Origin: CAVTHK01 sp964552235
Lineage (GTDB): Bacteria > Spirochaetota > Spirochaetia > SZUA-6 > CAVTHK01
NCBI GenBank assembly: GCA_964552235.1
Contig: CAZKGO010000011.1
Span: 1 to 64,000, forward strand
Direction: 5' to 3'
DNA: 64,000 nt
Part shown: positions 36,960-45,813 of the stretch, piece after piece
Numbering within the stretch: the stretch's first letter is position 1
How the letters are laid out: each line of letters begins with the position of its first letter
Notes under the pieces: model-generated
Told to the model about the DNA's origin: nothing
Seen by the model: only the letters and a program-made list of their open reading frames with translations
Database searches by the model: none
Made by a program: the position numbers and the translations under genes

Positions 36960-37436
36960 GTGGCTGCCGCCAAGACCAACGCCGTCAGGCTCCTGGAGAC
37001 CCGCGCCGTGCCCTTCGCCCTGGCCTCCTACGCGGTCGACGAGCAGGCCCTCGACGCGGTGACGGCTGCGGGCAAGCTCGGCGTGGAGCCCGAGCGCGTG
37101 TTCAAGACCCTCGTGACCCGCAGCGACAGGGGAGACATCTTCGTGTTCTGCGTTCCGGGTTCGGCAGAGCTCGACCTGAAAAAAGCCGCCCGGGCCGTGG
37201 ATCGCAAGAAGGTGGAGATGGTGCGGGCCGCCGAGCTGCTCGAACTCACCGGCTACGTCCGCGGCGGCTGCTCGCCGATCGGGATGAAGAAGCCCTACCC
37301 GCTGATCCTCGACGAGTCGGTGGATCTCTTCGAAACGGTCTACGTGAGCGCGGGCGTGCGGGGGCTGCAGATCGTGATCGCTCCCGCGGCCCTGGCCGCG
37401 GCCACGGGCGCGAGCCTCGCCGACGTCGCCTCCTGA
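36960..37436 (+). CDS. ybaK: YbaK/EbsC-type Cys-tRNA(Pro) deacylase
   Basis: Trans-editing enzyme that clears Cys mischarged on tRNA-Pro, 158 residues. The catalytic Lys49 is in RVFKTLV; GYVRGGCSPIGMKK is a hallmark of the family. The GTG start is set by the adjacent -10 box; no ribosome site is seen. It converges on glnS, 13 bases away, an informal link to tRNA biology. Confidence 0.93.
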   Translation: MAAAKTNAVRLLETRAVPFALASYAVDEQALDAVTAAGKLGVEPERVFKTLVTRSDRGDIFVFCVPGSAELDLKKAARAVDRKKVEMVRAAELLELTGYVRGGCSPIGMKKPYPLILDESVDLFETVYVSAGVRGLQIVIAPAALAAATGASLADVAS

Positions 37437-37449
37437 GACGGCAGCGCGG

Positions 37450-39156
37450 CTACTCCTGCGCCTTCTCGATCTTCGACCAGGTATCCTTGAGGCCGACGAT
37501 GCGGTTGAACACCGGGTGCCCCGGCCGGGAGTCGGGATCGACCACGAAGTAGCCCTGGCGCAGGAACTGGAACCGCGCCTCGACCGGCGCGCCGGCGAGC
37601 GACGGCTCCACCAGGCATCCGGTGAGCGCTTTCATCGACTCGGGGTTCAGCCGGTCCAGGAACGTCGCCCCCTCCTCCTCGTCGTCGGAGGCGTCGTGGG
37701 GGTTCTCTTTGGCGAACAGCGCGTCGTAGAGCCGCACCTCGGCGCTCACCGCGTGGGCGGCCGAAACCCAGTGCGAGGTGCCGCGCACCTTGCGGCCGTC
37801 CTGCGTCCAGCCTCCTCGCGACGCGGGGTCGTAGGTGCAGCGCAGCTCGCTCACCTGGCCGCGGGCGTCCTTGACCACCTCGACGCACCTGACGTAGTAG
37901 GCGTGCTTGAGCCGAATCTCGGCCCCCGGCGAGAGGCGGAACCACTTTTTCGGCGGCTCCTCGCGGAAATCGTCGCGCTCGATGTACAGCTCGCGCGAGA
38001 ACGGCAGCAGGCGCGTTCCGGCCGCCGGATCCTCGGGGTTGTTCTCGGCCTCGACCTGCTCGACCTTGCCCTCGGGGTAGTTGACGAGCACCACCTTGAG
38101 CGGCTCGAGCACGGCCATCACCCGCGCAGCCGTCCTGTTGAGCTCCTCGCGGATAAAGTGCTCGAGCAGCTTGATGTCCACGGTGCTCGGCACGCGCGAG
38201 ACGCCGACGGCGGCGATAAAGGCCCGCAGGGCGCTCGCCGTGTAGCCGCGCCGCCTCAGGCCCCGCAGCGTGGGCATGCGCGGGTCGTCCCAGCCGCGCA
38301 CGTGGCCCTCGTCCACCAGCTGCTTGAGCAGGCGCTTGCTCATGACCGTGTAGGTGAGGTTCAGGCGCGCGAACTCGTACTGGCGCGGACGGGCCGGGAC
38401 CGGGACGTTCTCGATGAACCAGTCGTAAAGCTCGCGGTTGTTGACGTAGCCGATGTCGCACAGCGAGTGCGTCACTCCCTCGATCGCGTCGCAGAGGCAG
38501 TGAGCAAAGTCGTACATCGGGTAGATGCACCACTTGTCGCCCGTGCGGTGGTGGCGCACCTTGCGGATGCGGTACATGGTCGGGTCGCGCATCACCAGGT
38601 TCGGGTGGGCCATGTCGATCTTGGCCCGCAGGACGCAGCGGCCCTCCTCGAACTCCCCGCGCCTCATGCGCTCCAGCAGCGCCAGGTTCTCCTCCACGCT
38701 GCGGTCGCGGTACGGGCTGTTCCGCCCCGGCTCCGTGGGGGTGCCCCGGTACTCCCGCATCTCGCCCTGGCTCAGGTCGTCGACGTAGGCCTTGCCCTGT
38801 TTGACCAGGTAGACGGCCCACTCGTAGAGCTGGTCGTAGTAGTCGGAGGCGAAGTACTCGCGGTCGCCCCAGTCGCAGCCCATCCACTTGAGGTCTTCGC
38901 GCTCCGCATCGACGTACTCCACGTCCTCCTTTTCAGGATTGGTGTCGTCGAAGCGAAGGTTGCACTGGCCGCCGAACTCCTCGGCGATGCCGAAGTCCAG
39001 GAGGAACGCCTTGGCGTGGCCGATGTGCAGATAGCCGTTGGGCTCCGGCGGGAAGCGCGTGACCACGCGGCCGCCGTTGCGTCCCGCCGCCACGTCGGCG
39101 GCGACGATCTCGCGGATATAGTCGCGCCCCGAGGATTCAGACTCTCGACTGCTCAT
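37450..39156 (-). CDS. glnS: Glutaminyl-tRNA synthetase
   Basis: Class I synthetase charging tRNA-Gln, 568 residues. The HIGH motif reads HIGHAK in PPEPNGYLHIGHAK; KMSKS is VMSKR. The C-terminal beta-barrels that read the anticodon are present (PVEARFQFLRQGYFV). The ATG at 39156 is preferred to the GTG at 39165 because AGGTGG sits five bases before it. Having GlnRS suggests Gln-tRNA is made directly rather than by GatCAB. A strong promoter (TTGACA - 17 - TATTTT) lies upstream. Confidence 0.97.
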   Translation of the reverse strand: MSSRESESSGRDYIREIVAADVAAGRNGGRVVTRFPPEPNGYLHIGHAKAFLLDFGIAEEFGGQCNLRFDDTNPEKEDVEYVDAEREDLKWMGCDWGDREYFASDYYDQLYEWAVYLVKQGKAYVDDLSQGEMREYRGTPTEPGRNSPYRDRSVEENLALLERMRRGEFEEGRCVLRAKIDMAHPNLVMRDPTMYRIRKVRHHRTGDKWCIYPMYDFAHCLCDAIEGVTHSLCDIGYVNNRELYDWFIENVPVPARPRQYEFARLNLTYTVMSKRLLKQLVDEGHVRGWDDPRMPTLRGLRRRGYTASALRAFIAAVGVSRVPSTVDIKLLEHFIREELNRTAARVMAVLEPLKVVLVNYPEGKVEQVEAENNPEDPAAGTRLLPFSRELYIERDDFREEPPKKWFRLSPGAEIRLKHAYYVRCVEVVKDARGQVSELRCTYDPASRGGWTQDGRKVRGTSHWVSAAHAVSAEVRLYDALFAKENPHDASDDEEEGATFLDRLNPESMKALTGCLVEPSLAGAPVEARFQFLRQGYFVVDPDSRPGHPVFNRIVGLKDTWSKIEKAQE

Positions 39157-39192
39157 GGTTGCCACCTGGCCGCGGCACGGCCCGACCCGGTG

Positions 39193-39221
39193 AAAATACC
39201 GGGGGGCTCCGGGCCTGTCAA
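39193..39221 (-). promoter_or_regulatory. glnS promoter
   Basis: Minus strand TTGACA, 17 bases, TATTTT, among the best matches in the window; leader of about 30 bases with AGGTGG. Confidence 0.68.
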
Positions 39222-39246
39222 CGTGACCGCTCGGGGCGCCCCTCCG

Positions 39247-39663
39247 CTACGGGCCGAGCCTGCGCGCGAGATCCGGGAACTCGTACTGCAGGCGGCCGTC
39301 GCCTGTGACGTGCATCGAAACGTACCCCTTGCTCGCCATGCGCTCCAGCGCCTGCTCGGCCCGCGCCGCAGTGAGGTCGGATTCGAGCGCCACGAGGGCC
39401 GGAGTCACGGTGCCGCCGGCCTCGCGGGCCACGCGCAGAATCTGCTTCTCGTCGAGCGCCTCCCGCTCCTCGGCCGAAAGCCGCGGGCGCCGCGATGCGA
39501 TCAGGCGCCTGAGTCCGTGCAGGAACGGCAGCACTCCGGCGAACACGATCGGGAAGATCGGCCACACCTCGCGGGGGTTCAGGGCCCAGAACACGCCGAA
39601 CCCGACGCTCAAGGCCAGTCCGCTGATGAGGCTCTCCCAAGGACCCTTTTCGCGCTTGCCCAT
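39247..39663 (-). CDS. Membrane protein with a C-terminal winged-helix-like domain, unknown function
   Basis: A 138-residue protein: two membrane segments near residues 10-50 (ISGLALSVGFGVFWAL and IFPIVFAGVLPFL), a basic link, then a 70-residue soluble part (EKQILRVAREAGGTVTPALVALESDLT onwards) that looks like a winged helix, as in small DNA- or protein-binding modules. No family recognised. It begins ten bases after metA and may be co-transcribed with it. Confidence 0.68.
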   Translation of the reverse strand: MGKREKGPWESLISGLALSVGFGVFWALNPREVWPIFPIVFAGVLPFLHGLRRLIASRRPRLSAEEREALDEKQILRVAREAGGTVTPALVALESDLTAARAEQALERMASKGYVSMHVTGDGRLQYEFPDLARRLGP

Positions 39664-39673
39664 AGATTGCCTC

Positions 39674-40591
39674 TCAGTGGATGGCCCTCAGGTCGTACGG
39701 CGTCGTCTGGTAGACGTAGTAGTTGAGCCAGTTGGCGAACAGGAGGTTCGCGTGGCTGCGCCAGCGCACCTCCGGGATCCTGCTCGGGTCGTCCTCGGGA
39801 AAGTAGTTCTTGGGGATGTCGATAGGCAGCCCCTTGCCCACGTCCCGCTCGTACTCGCCCTTGAGCGTCAGGGGGTCGTATTCCGAGTGGCCGGTCACGT
39901 AGATCTCGCGGCCGTCGATGCTGGCCAGCATGTAGATCCCCGCCTCGGTCGACTCGGCGATGACCTCCAGCTCCGGCACCATCGCCACGTCGGTCTTGCG
40001 GATCTCGGTGTGGCGCGAGTGCGGAGCCAGGAACACGTCGTCGAACCCGCGCACGATCGGAGCCTTTTTGTTCAGCACCACGTGCTCGTACACCCCGAAC
40101 ATCTTTTTCGGCAGCGGGTACTTGGGGATGCCGTACTTGTGCCTGAGCGCCGCCTGCACCGCCCAGCAGATGTACAGCGTCGACGTCACGTTGTGCCGGG
40201 TCCAGTCCATGATCCCGCACAGCTCGTCCCAATAGGTGACCTGCTCGAACTCGATCTGCTCGACCGGCGCCCCCGTGATGATCATGCCGTCGAACTTGCT
40301 CTCCCGGATCTGGTCGAAGGTCTTGTAGTAGCGCTCCAGGTGCTCGATGGGCGTGTGGGCCGAGGTGTGCGTGCGCGTGCGCAGCAGCTCGATCTCGACC
40401 TGCAGCGGCGAATTGGAGAGCATCCGCAGGATGTGCTTCTCGGTGGCGATCTTGACCGGCATCAGGTTCAGCAGGACGATCTTAAGCGGGCGGATGTCCT
40501 GGTGGATCGCCCGCGTCTCGGTCATGACAAAGACGTTCTCGCCGCGCAGCGTCTCGACCGCGGGCAGGTCGTCGGGAAGTATGAGCGGCAT
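39674..40591 (-). CDS. metA: Homoserine O-succinyltransferase (or acetyltransferase)
   Basis: MetA-family acyltransferase activating homoserine for methionine synthesis, 305 residues. The nucleophile is Cys142 in YICWAVQAAL (same number as in E. coli). The substrate segment TGAPVEQIEFEQVTYW and GHSEYDPL are conserved. Whether succinyl- or acetyl-CoA is used depends on a single residue near position 111 (Glu in this protein, PVEQIE); Glu there is associated with acetyl-CoA in characterised MetA proteins, so this may be an O-acetyltransferase. Ribosome site GGGAGAGGG and a promoter precede it. Confidence 0.93.
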   Translation of the reverse strand: MPLILPDDLPAVETLRGENVFVMTETRAIHQDIRPLKIVLLNLMPVKIATEKHILRMLSNSPLQVEIELLRTRTHTSAHTPIEHLERYYKTFDQIRESKFDGMIITGAPVEQIEFEQVTYWDELCGIMDWTRHNVTSTLYICWAVQAALRHKYGIPKYPLPKKMFGVYEHVVLNKKAPIVRGFDDVFLAPHSRHTEIRKTDVAMVPELEVIAESTEAGIYMLASIDGREIYVTGHSEYDPLTLKGEYERDVGKGLPIDIPKNYFPEDDPSRIPEVRWRSHANLLFANWLNYYVYQTTPYDLRAIH

Positions 40592-40609
40592 CGCTGTCCC
40601 TCTCCCGGC

Positions 40610-40639
40610 AGTATGTGAAGTTCACCGCCCGCTTGTCCA
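40610..40639 (-). promoter_or_regulatory. Putative metA promoter
   Basis: Minus strand TGGACA, 18 bases, CATACT; about 18 bases separate the -10 box from the ATG. Confidence 0.52.
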
Positions 40640-40647
40640 GACCGTGC

Positions 40648-41985
40648 TCAGGGCGCCTGGGCCAGCAGGATGATGTGGTGGTCTGCGAACGAGGCGCCGG
40701 CCGCCGCCCAGCGCTCGGGCCTCATCCAGGCCCGCGCCGCTTCGCTCACCTCGCCCATGATCGCCTGCAGCCGCGCCACCGACTGGGCGTCGCAGCGCTG
40801 CCGCGACGTCCAGTCGGCGAAATCGTGGCGCTTGATCAGCGGCTCGGCGCGGACAAGGCGCAGGCCCGCGGCCTCCAGCAGGGCGCGCCACTGGCTCTCG
40901 GAAAAGGCGCGCACGTGGCTCGGGTCCCGCAGCCGGTGGAAGCCGTCGACCTCGCGTGCGGCAGGCCCGTCCTCCGGCAGCAGATGGTCCTGCACGAGCA
41001 GCCTGCCGCCGGGGCGCAGCACCCGCCGCGCCTCGGCGAGAAAGCGCTGCGGGCGCGCAAAGTGGTGCGGGGCCGCGCGGCAGGTCACCAGGTCGAAGCT
41101 GCCGTCGGCGTAGGGCAGCGCCTCGGCGTCCGCGGGCTCGAAGCTCACGTTGCCGATGCCCCGCTCGGCGGCCAGGCGCCGCCCCTGCTCGAGCATGGGG
41201 GCGGCCAGGTCCGTGGCCACCACACGGGCCACCCGGGGGGCGAAGGCGAGGGCCGTGTGCCCGGCTCCGGTGGCCACGTCGAGCACCGACCAGTCGGGCC
41301 GGGGGTCGGCAAGGCGCACGAGGAGGGCGAGCTCCCCCGCGTCGTCGAACGTCGCGCTCGTCGCGTAGGCCTCGGCGAACCTGCCGAAGCGCTCGGCGGC
41401 CGGCGAGGAGCTGCCGTGAACGCGCTCGATCAGCCGCTCGAGAGTGCCGCCGACGAAATCGCCGCGGGTGATGTCCATCAAGAGGCGGTCGTAGCGCCTG
41501 CCGCCCACCAGCTTTGCCTCGCGCCAGCGGCCGATCTCGCGGAATCCCACCTTACGGTAGCAGGCGATCGCGCGGGTATTGTACGCGTAGACCTCGAGCA
41601 TCACGCTGTGCAGATTCAGCACGTTGAATCCGTAGTCGAGCAGGAGGCGCAGCGCCTCGGTTCCGTAGCCCTGGCCCCAGGTGCCCTTGTCGCCGAGAAA
41701 GATGCCGACCACAGCGGTGCCATCGATGGAGTTCACCTGGTGCAGGCCGCAGTTGCCCAGCAGCCGGTCGGTCTCGCGGTCGACGATCGCGTACACGTGC
41801 CCGGAGGCAGCCAGCTTTGCGAGATGCTCACGCTCGGCGCCGGCCGAGACGTGGCCGGTGAGCAGACTCAACCCCGAGACCACCTCGAGGTCGTTCAGCC
41901 ACTCGGTGTACCTGGCATAGTCGTCGGGGTCGATCGGCGACAGGTAGCAGCGCTCGCCGAGGATCTTCTTGAAGTAGCGTCCCAT
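40648..41985 (-). CDS. GNAT acetyltransferase fused to a SAM-dependent methyltransferase
   Basis: A 445-residue two-domain protein. Residues 1 to about 175 are a RimJ-type GNAT acetyltransferase (GTWGQGYGTEALRLLLDYGF binds acetyl-CoA). About 200-445 are a class I methyltransferase with the SAM loop VLDVATGAGHTA and acidic VATDLAAPML, then ADAEALPYADGSFDLV. RimJ-like enzymes acetylate protein N-termini or antibiotics; the methyltransferase resembles small-molecule enzymes. One continuous frame without an internal start supports a true fusion. It stands alone between metA and an uncharacterised gene. Confidence 0.85.
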   Translation of the reverse strand: MGRYFKKILGERCYLSPIDPDDYARYTEWLNDLEVVSGLSLLTGHVSAGAEREHLAKLAASGHVYAIVDRETDRLLGNCGLHQVNSIDGTAVVGIFLGDKGTWGQGYGTEALRLLLDYGFNVLNLHSVMLEVYAYNTRAIACYRKVGFREIGRWREAKLVGGRRYDRLLMDITRGDFVGGTLERLIERVHGSSSPAAERFGRFAEAYATSATFDDAGELALLVRLADPRPDWSVLDVATGAGHTALAFAPRVARVVATDLAAPMLEQGRRLAAERGIGNVSFEPADAEALPYADGSFDLVTCRAAPHHFARPQRFLAEARRVLRPGGRLLVQDHLLPEDGPAAREVDGFHRLRDPSHVRAFSESQWRALLEAAGLRLVRAEPLIKRHDFADWTSRQRCDAQSVARLQAIMGEVSEAARAWMRPERWAAAGASFADHHIILLAQAP

Positions 41986-42112
41986 CGCGTCCCTCGCTCA
42001 GGACCGCGGCAGCCGCTGCTCGGGGCCCTTTGCCGGCCGAGCATAACCGCCCCCCGCGCGGCTGTCCACCGGCGAGCGCAGCAGCCGCTGCCGCGTCTCT
42101 CGACACGAAGCG

Positions 42113-42787
42113 ATGATTGTGGCTAGCTGGGCGCGCAGGCATCCGATGCGCCGGACCCGCAGCCGCAGGCACAGGCAGCCGCCCGATTTCCCGCCGGAGG
42201 ACCCCCGGTTCTGGCGCCGGCTCAAGCCGGGGGCGCGCCTCGTCGTGCACGCAGCCCAGTCGGACCTTCGGCCGACGCCCGCCTCCCGGCGGGAGATGGA
42301 GGTGATCGAGGCGCGGTCGGTCGCTGTGCCCGACGACAGGGGCGGCCTGCTGCTGGAGTACCTGCTGTTCGACGTGCGGGCGGGCGAGGCCTTCTCGCTC
42401 CTGCTCGTGGTCATCGCGGCCGGCGGCCTCTCGATCCGCATCGCCGCCCCTCTCGACGACGGAGCGGCCGCCTCGCGTGACGAGCTGGCCCAGCGCCTAC
42501 GCTGGCTGTTCGACGCGGGCGACGGCGGGCCGGTGTACGCGCGGTACCCGGTCCTGCCGGCTGCGGCAGGCGCGCTGCGGCTGCCCTTCGCCGCCGCGCT
42601 CCCGGCCCCGCTGCGCGGGGAGTACGCCATCCCGGGCTCGGAGCGGGCCCATCCTATGCTGATCATGGAGTACGCGGCGCTCGAAGCCTCGCCGCAGCCG
42701 TCGCTCGTGGTACTCGAAGAGGGCGACGGCGGTCGGGTCACCGTGCTGAGCGCCGCCCCTCTCGATCCACGGCAGTTCCGGGTCTGA
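42113..42787 (+). CDS. Uncharacterised protein
   Basis: A 224-residue protein with no family I recognise. The N-terminal 20 residues are Arg-rich (RRTRSRRHRQ); a hydrophobic stretch (FSLLLVVIAAGGLSIRI) near residue 95 looks like a buried strand rather than a membrane helix. The rest is acidic and Ala/Leu-rich. A second possible start is the ATG at 42149. It precedes the TIKI-like gene by 40 bases on the same strand, but that gene has its own promoter. Confidence 0.55.
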   Translation: MIVASWARRHPMRRTRSRRHRQPPDFPPEDPRFWRRLKPGARLVVHAAQSDLRPTPASRREMEVIEARSVAVPDDRGGLLLEYLLFDVRAGEAFSLLLVVIAAGGLSIRIAAPLDDGAAASRDELAQRLRWLFDAGDGGPVYARYPVLPAAAGALRLPFAAALPAPLRGEYAIPGSERAHPMLIMEYAALEASPQPSLVVLEEGDGGRVTVLSAAPLDPRQFRV

Positions 42788-42790
42788 AGG

Positions 42791-42819
42791 TTGCCGCGGG
42801 CCGGGCGGTCCGCTAATAT
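42791..42819 (+). promoter_or_regulatory. Putative promoter of the EreA/ChaN-like gene, leaderless arrangement
   Basis: TTGCCG, 17 bases, TAATAT, ending eight bases before the ATG at 42828. A second TAATAT at 7144-7149 precedes glgP but lacks a clear -35 box. Confidence 0.52.
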
Positions 42820-42827
42820 GGCTGCCC

Positions 42828-44036
42828 ATGGATCGCAACCGCTTCCTGATGATCGCGGTGATTGTCATCGCGGTCGTCTTCATCTTCAACCCCTTCGGGC
42901 GCAGGCAGCCGGCCGAGCGGCTGTTTCCTTCGTACGTGGCCAAAGAGGTCCTCGACCCGCTCAAGGCCGACCTGCTGGCGCGCGCGCGCGCGCCCGAGGA
43001 GTACGTGGCCGGGCTCTTTGACCGTCACGACATCGTGTTCCTCGGCGAGTTCCCCAAGATCAAGCAGCAGGTCGAGTTCGTCGGCGCGCTCATCCCGGTG
43101 CTGCACCGGCGCGGCGTCACCCAGCTCGGCATCGAGCACGCGCTGTACGCGAGCCAGGGCGACATCGACGCGCTGCTCGCCGCCCCGGCGTTCGACGAGG
43201 CGCGCGCCCGCAGGATCTTCTTCGATTTCATCGTGCTGTGGGGCTTCGAGGAGTACGTGGACCTGCTGCGCAGCGCCTGGCAGCTGAACCGCGGCCTGCC
43301 GCCCGGCGCCAGGCCGTTCCGGATCGTGGGCCTGAACGTGCGCAGGCACTGGGAGCACATCAAGACCGAAGAGGACATCGAAAAGCCCGAAGTGGTGCGC
43401 CAGGTCCTCGCCGAGGGCATCCCGGACCAGTTCATGGCCGAGGTGATCCTGCGGGAGTTCGTCGAGCGGGGCGAGAAGGCGCTGGTGTTCCTCAACATGC
43501 AGAACGGAACGACGCGCTACCGCAACAACGAGTACGCCAAGAACGCGGCCGCCAAGGGCCTGGCCGAAACCCGGCGGACCGGCAACATCGTCTACGACCG
43601 CATCGGCGCGCGGGCCGCGTCCGTGCCGATGCACGCCCCGTGGCCGGACAAGAACACGCTGAGCCGCGTCAACTTCCCGGTCGAGGGCGTTCTCGACCGG
43701 ATCCTGGCCGGGCTGCCGCGCAACAGCCGGCGCCTCGGCTTCGATCTGCGGGCAACGGCCGCCGGGCGCCTGGAGATCAAGACCGATGTCTACCGGTCGG
43801 GCTACGACCGGCTCTCGCTCGAGGATTTTGCCGACGGCTACGTGATCCTCGGGCCCCTGTCGGAGTACGAGACGGTGACTCCGATCGACGGATTCATCAC
43901 CGAGGCGAACGTCGAGCAGGCTCTCGCGAACTTTCCCGGGCCCAAGGAACCGCGCGCGCTCACCGCCGTCGAGCTCAACCGCTACATCGCGCAGGACGTG
44001 GCCAACCTCAAGCGAGTGCTCGACCAGTTCGAGTAA
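42828..44036 (+). CDS. Membrane-anchored EreA/ChaN-like (TIKI-fold) protein
   Basis: A 402-residue protein with one N-terminal membrane helix (residues 7-22, MIAVIVIAVVFIFNPF), the rest outside or inside the cytoplasm but anchored. A segment FLGEFPK (Glu74) followed by GIEHAL (Glu103-His104) resembles the LGE..H and E.. patterns of the erythromycin-esterase/ChaN/TIKI superfamily. These enzymes are hydrolases or metal-dependent proteases in other organisms, but resemblance is weak and function is open. Followed by a GT4 glycosyltransferase gene after 75 bases. Confidence 0.6.
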   Translation: MDRNRFLMIAVIVIAVVFIFNPFGRRQPAERLFPSYVAKEVLDPLKADLLARARAPEEYVAGLFDRHDIVFLGEFPKIKQQVEFVGALIPVLHRRGVTQLGIEHALYASQGDIDALLAAPAFDEARARRIFFDFIVLWGFEEYVDLLRSAWQLNRGLPPGARPFRIVGLNVRRHWEHIKTEEDIEKPEVVRQVLAEGIPDQFMAEVILREFVERGEKALVFLNMQNGTTRYRNNEYAKNAAAKGLAETRRTGNIVYDRIGARAASVPMHAPWPDKNTLSRVNFPVEGVLDRILAGLPRNSRRLGFDLRATAAGRLEIKTDVYRSGYDRLSLEDFADGYVILGPLSEYETVTPIDGFITEANVEQALANFPGPKEPRALTAVELNRYIAQDVANLKRVLDQFE

Positions 44037-44111
44037 AGCGGCGCCGCGCAACCGCGGGGCAGACAAAGCGGTCGTTCTGGGTTAGTATTCGGCGAGGAGC
44101 GTCTCCGCAGA

Positions 44112-45275
44112 GTGCGCATCGCCTTCTTCTTCGAGGTCTTCTATCCCACCATCAACGGCGTCGTCACCTCGACGGTGAACTTGGCGCAGAACCTGCAGCA
44201 ACGCGGCCACCAGGTGCTGTTCTGCGCGCCCAAGTCGCGAGGCTTCGACAGCACCCACGTCCACGGCATCGAGACCTACTACCTCGAATCGATGCCGTTT
44301 CCCGCCTACCCGGGCATGCACGTGACCCTCCCGTGGTCCTACCGCGTCGTGGGCAAGATCCGGCGCGACGGCATCGACGTGCTGCACTTTACCGGGCCCT
44401 TTACCCTGGGCATCAACGCCATCAACGCGGCCCACCGGCTCGACCTGCCGGTCGTGCAGACCTTCCACACGATGATCGCCGATCCCCGCTACATCAAGTA
44501 CGTGACCCGCATGGACCTGCCTCACGGGGAGCTGCTCACCTGGCAGTACATCGGGCTGTTCGTGCGCGAGTCCGACGTGATCACGTGCCCAAGCCGCTAC
44601 ATCCTGGAGAAGGTCCGCCGCCGCTTTCCCAACCACAGGTACGTGCACATCTCCAACGGCATCGACCTCCGCGAGTTCCAGCAGGGGGCGGGCTACGAGC
44701 AGGTGCGGTCGCGCTGGCCCTGGTTCAGCCGGAAGACCTTCCTCTTTGTCGGCCGGCTCGGCTACGAAAAGTCGATCGACGTCGTGATCCGGGCCGCGGC
44801 CGAGGCAGGCAGGGAAGACCCGGAGATCCGCCTCGCGATCGTCGGCGACGGCCCCGCGGCCGACAGCCTCAAGGAGCTCAGCCGCTCGCTCGGATGCGGC
44901 GAGCGGGTGTTCTTTACGGGCACGGTCGATCACGACGACCTGCTGCGCAGCGGCCTGATCCACAACGCGCGCGCTTTCGTGACCGCCTCCCGGACCGAGA
45001 TCCAGCCGATGACTGTGCTGGAGGCCGTCGCCTGCGGCACTCCGGTGATCCTAGCCCGCTGCGAGGCGCTCGAGGAGGTCATCGACGGCAACGGCCTGTT
45101 CTTCGAGCTGGACGACGTCGCGGGCCTGACCCGCTGCCTGCTGCAGATCGCCTCCGACGACGCGCTGTACGCCGAGTTCCGCAGGCGATCGTCTCAGATG
45201 GCGGCCTGCTACGACGGGGCGGGAGTGGCGGGGAAGTTCGAGCAGCTCTATCAGTCGCTGCTGGAAAAGGGGTGA
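44112..45275 (+). CDS. GT4-family glycosyltransferase
   Basis: A GT-B fold glycosyltransferase, 387 residues. The N-terminus FFEVFYPTINGVVTSTVNLA is typical of family 4 enzymes such as diacylglycerol glucosyltransferases and mannosyl transferases. The donor-site EX7E motif is seen in TEIQPMTVLEA, and FVGRLGYEKSID marks the second Rossmann domain. It may add sugars to a lipid or surface glycan. A GTG start with GAGGAG eleven bases upstream. It is one base from the nitroreductase gene, so the two are probably co-transcribed. Confidence 0.9.
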   Translation: MRIAFFFEVFYPTINGVVTSTVNLAQNLQQRGHQVLFCAPKSRGFDSTHVHGIETYYLESMPFPAYPGMHVTLPWSYRVVGKIRRDGIDVLHFTGPFTLGINAINAAHRLDLPVVQTFHTMIADPRYIKYVTRMDLPHGELLTWQYIGLFVRESDVITCPSRYILEKVRRRFPNHRYVHISNGIDLREFQQGAGYEQVRSRWPWFSRKTFLFVGRLGYEKSIDVVIRAAAEAGREDPEIRLAIVGDGPAADSLKELSRSLGCGERVFFTGTVDHDDLLRSGLIHNARAFVTASRTEIQPMTVLEAVACGTPVILARCEALEEVIDGNGLFFELDDVAGLTRCLLQIASDDALYAEFRRRSSQMAACYDGAGVAGKFEQLYQSLLEKG

Positions 45276-45276
45276 G

Positions 45277-45792
45277 ATGGACGTCTACGAGGCGATCCGG
45301 CTGCGCAAGGCGGTGCGCTCCTACGAGGAGCGGCCCGTCGAGCGGGACAAGCTCGAACGCGTGCTCGGCGCCGCGCGCCTGGCGCCCTCGGCGCGCAACA
45401 TGCAGGAGTGGAGGTTCGTCGTCGTTGCCGACCGCTCGACTCGCGAGGCCCTCGCGCGGGCTGCGGCCAACCAACGGTTCGTCGCCGAAGCGCCGGTGGT
45501 GATCGCCTGCTGCTCCGCCAGGAGCGACCACGTGATGCGCTGCGGCCAGCCGAGCTACCCGATCGACGTCGCGATCGCCACCGACCACCTGAGCCTCGCC
45601 GCCGTAGCCGAAGGGCTGGGCACCTGCTGGATCGGCGCTTTCGACGAGGCCGAGACACGGCGCATCCTGGTCCTTGCCCCGGACGTGCGCGTCGTCGCGC
45701 TGATGACGCTCGGCTACCCCGCGGATCCTTCGCCTGTGAGCAAGAACCGCCTGCCGCTTCGGGAGATCGTGCGCTACGAGCGCTGGACCTGA
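45277..45792 (+). CDS. Nitroreductase-family flavoprotein
   Basis: FMN-dependent nitroreductase-fold protein of 171 residues. Family signs: the N-terminal IRLRKAVRSYEERPV (Arg-Ser binding FMN), LAPSARNMQEWRFVVV, and GLGTCWIGAFDE near the second FMN face. The substrate is unknown; small members of this kind reduce quinones or nitro compounds, or act in lipid and cofactor metabolism. Begins one base after the GT4 stop. Confidence 0.9.
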   Translation: MDVYEAIRLRKAVRSYEERPVERDKLERVLGAARLAPSARNMQEWRFVVVADRSTREALARAAANQRFVAEAPVVIACCSARSDHVMRCGQPSYPIDVAIATDHLSLAAVAEGLGTCWIGAFDEAETRRILVLAPDVRVVALMTLGYPADPSPVSKNRLPLREIVRYERWT

Positions 45793-45813
45793 GACCGGGA
45801 GTCGGTTCGCCCC

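Noticed and set aside
37516..39726. A 736-codon plus-strand frame opposite glnS
   Set aside because: Composition is shadow-like (repeats of Arg, Val, Leu, His, Ala) and no family is seen; glnS on the minus strand is certain.
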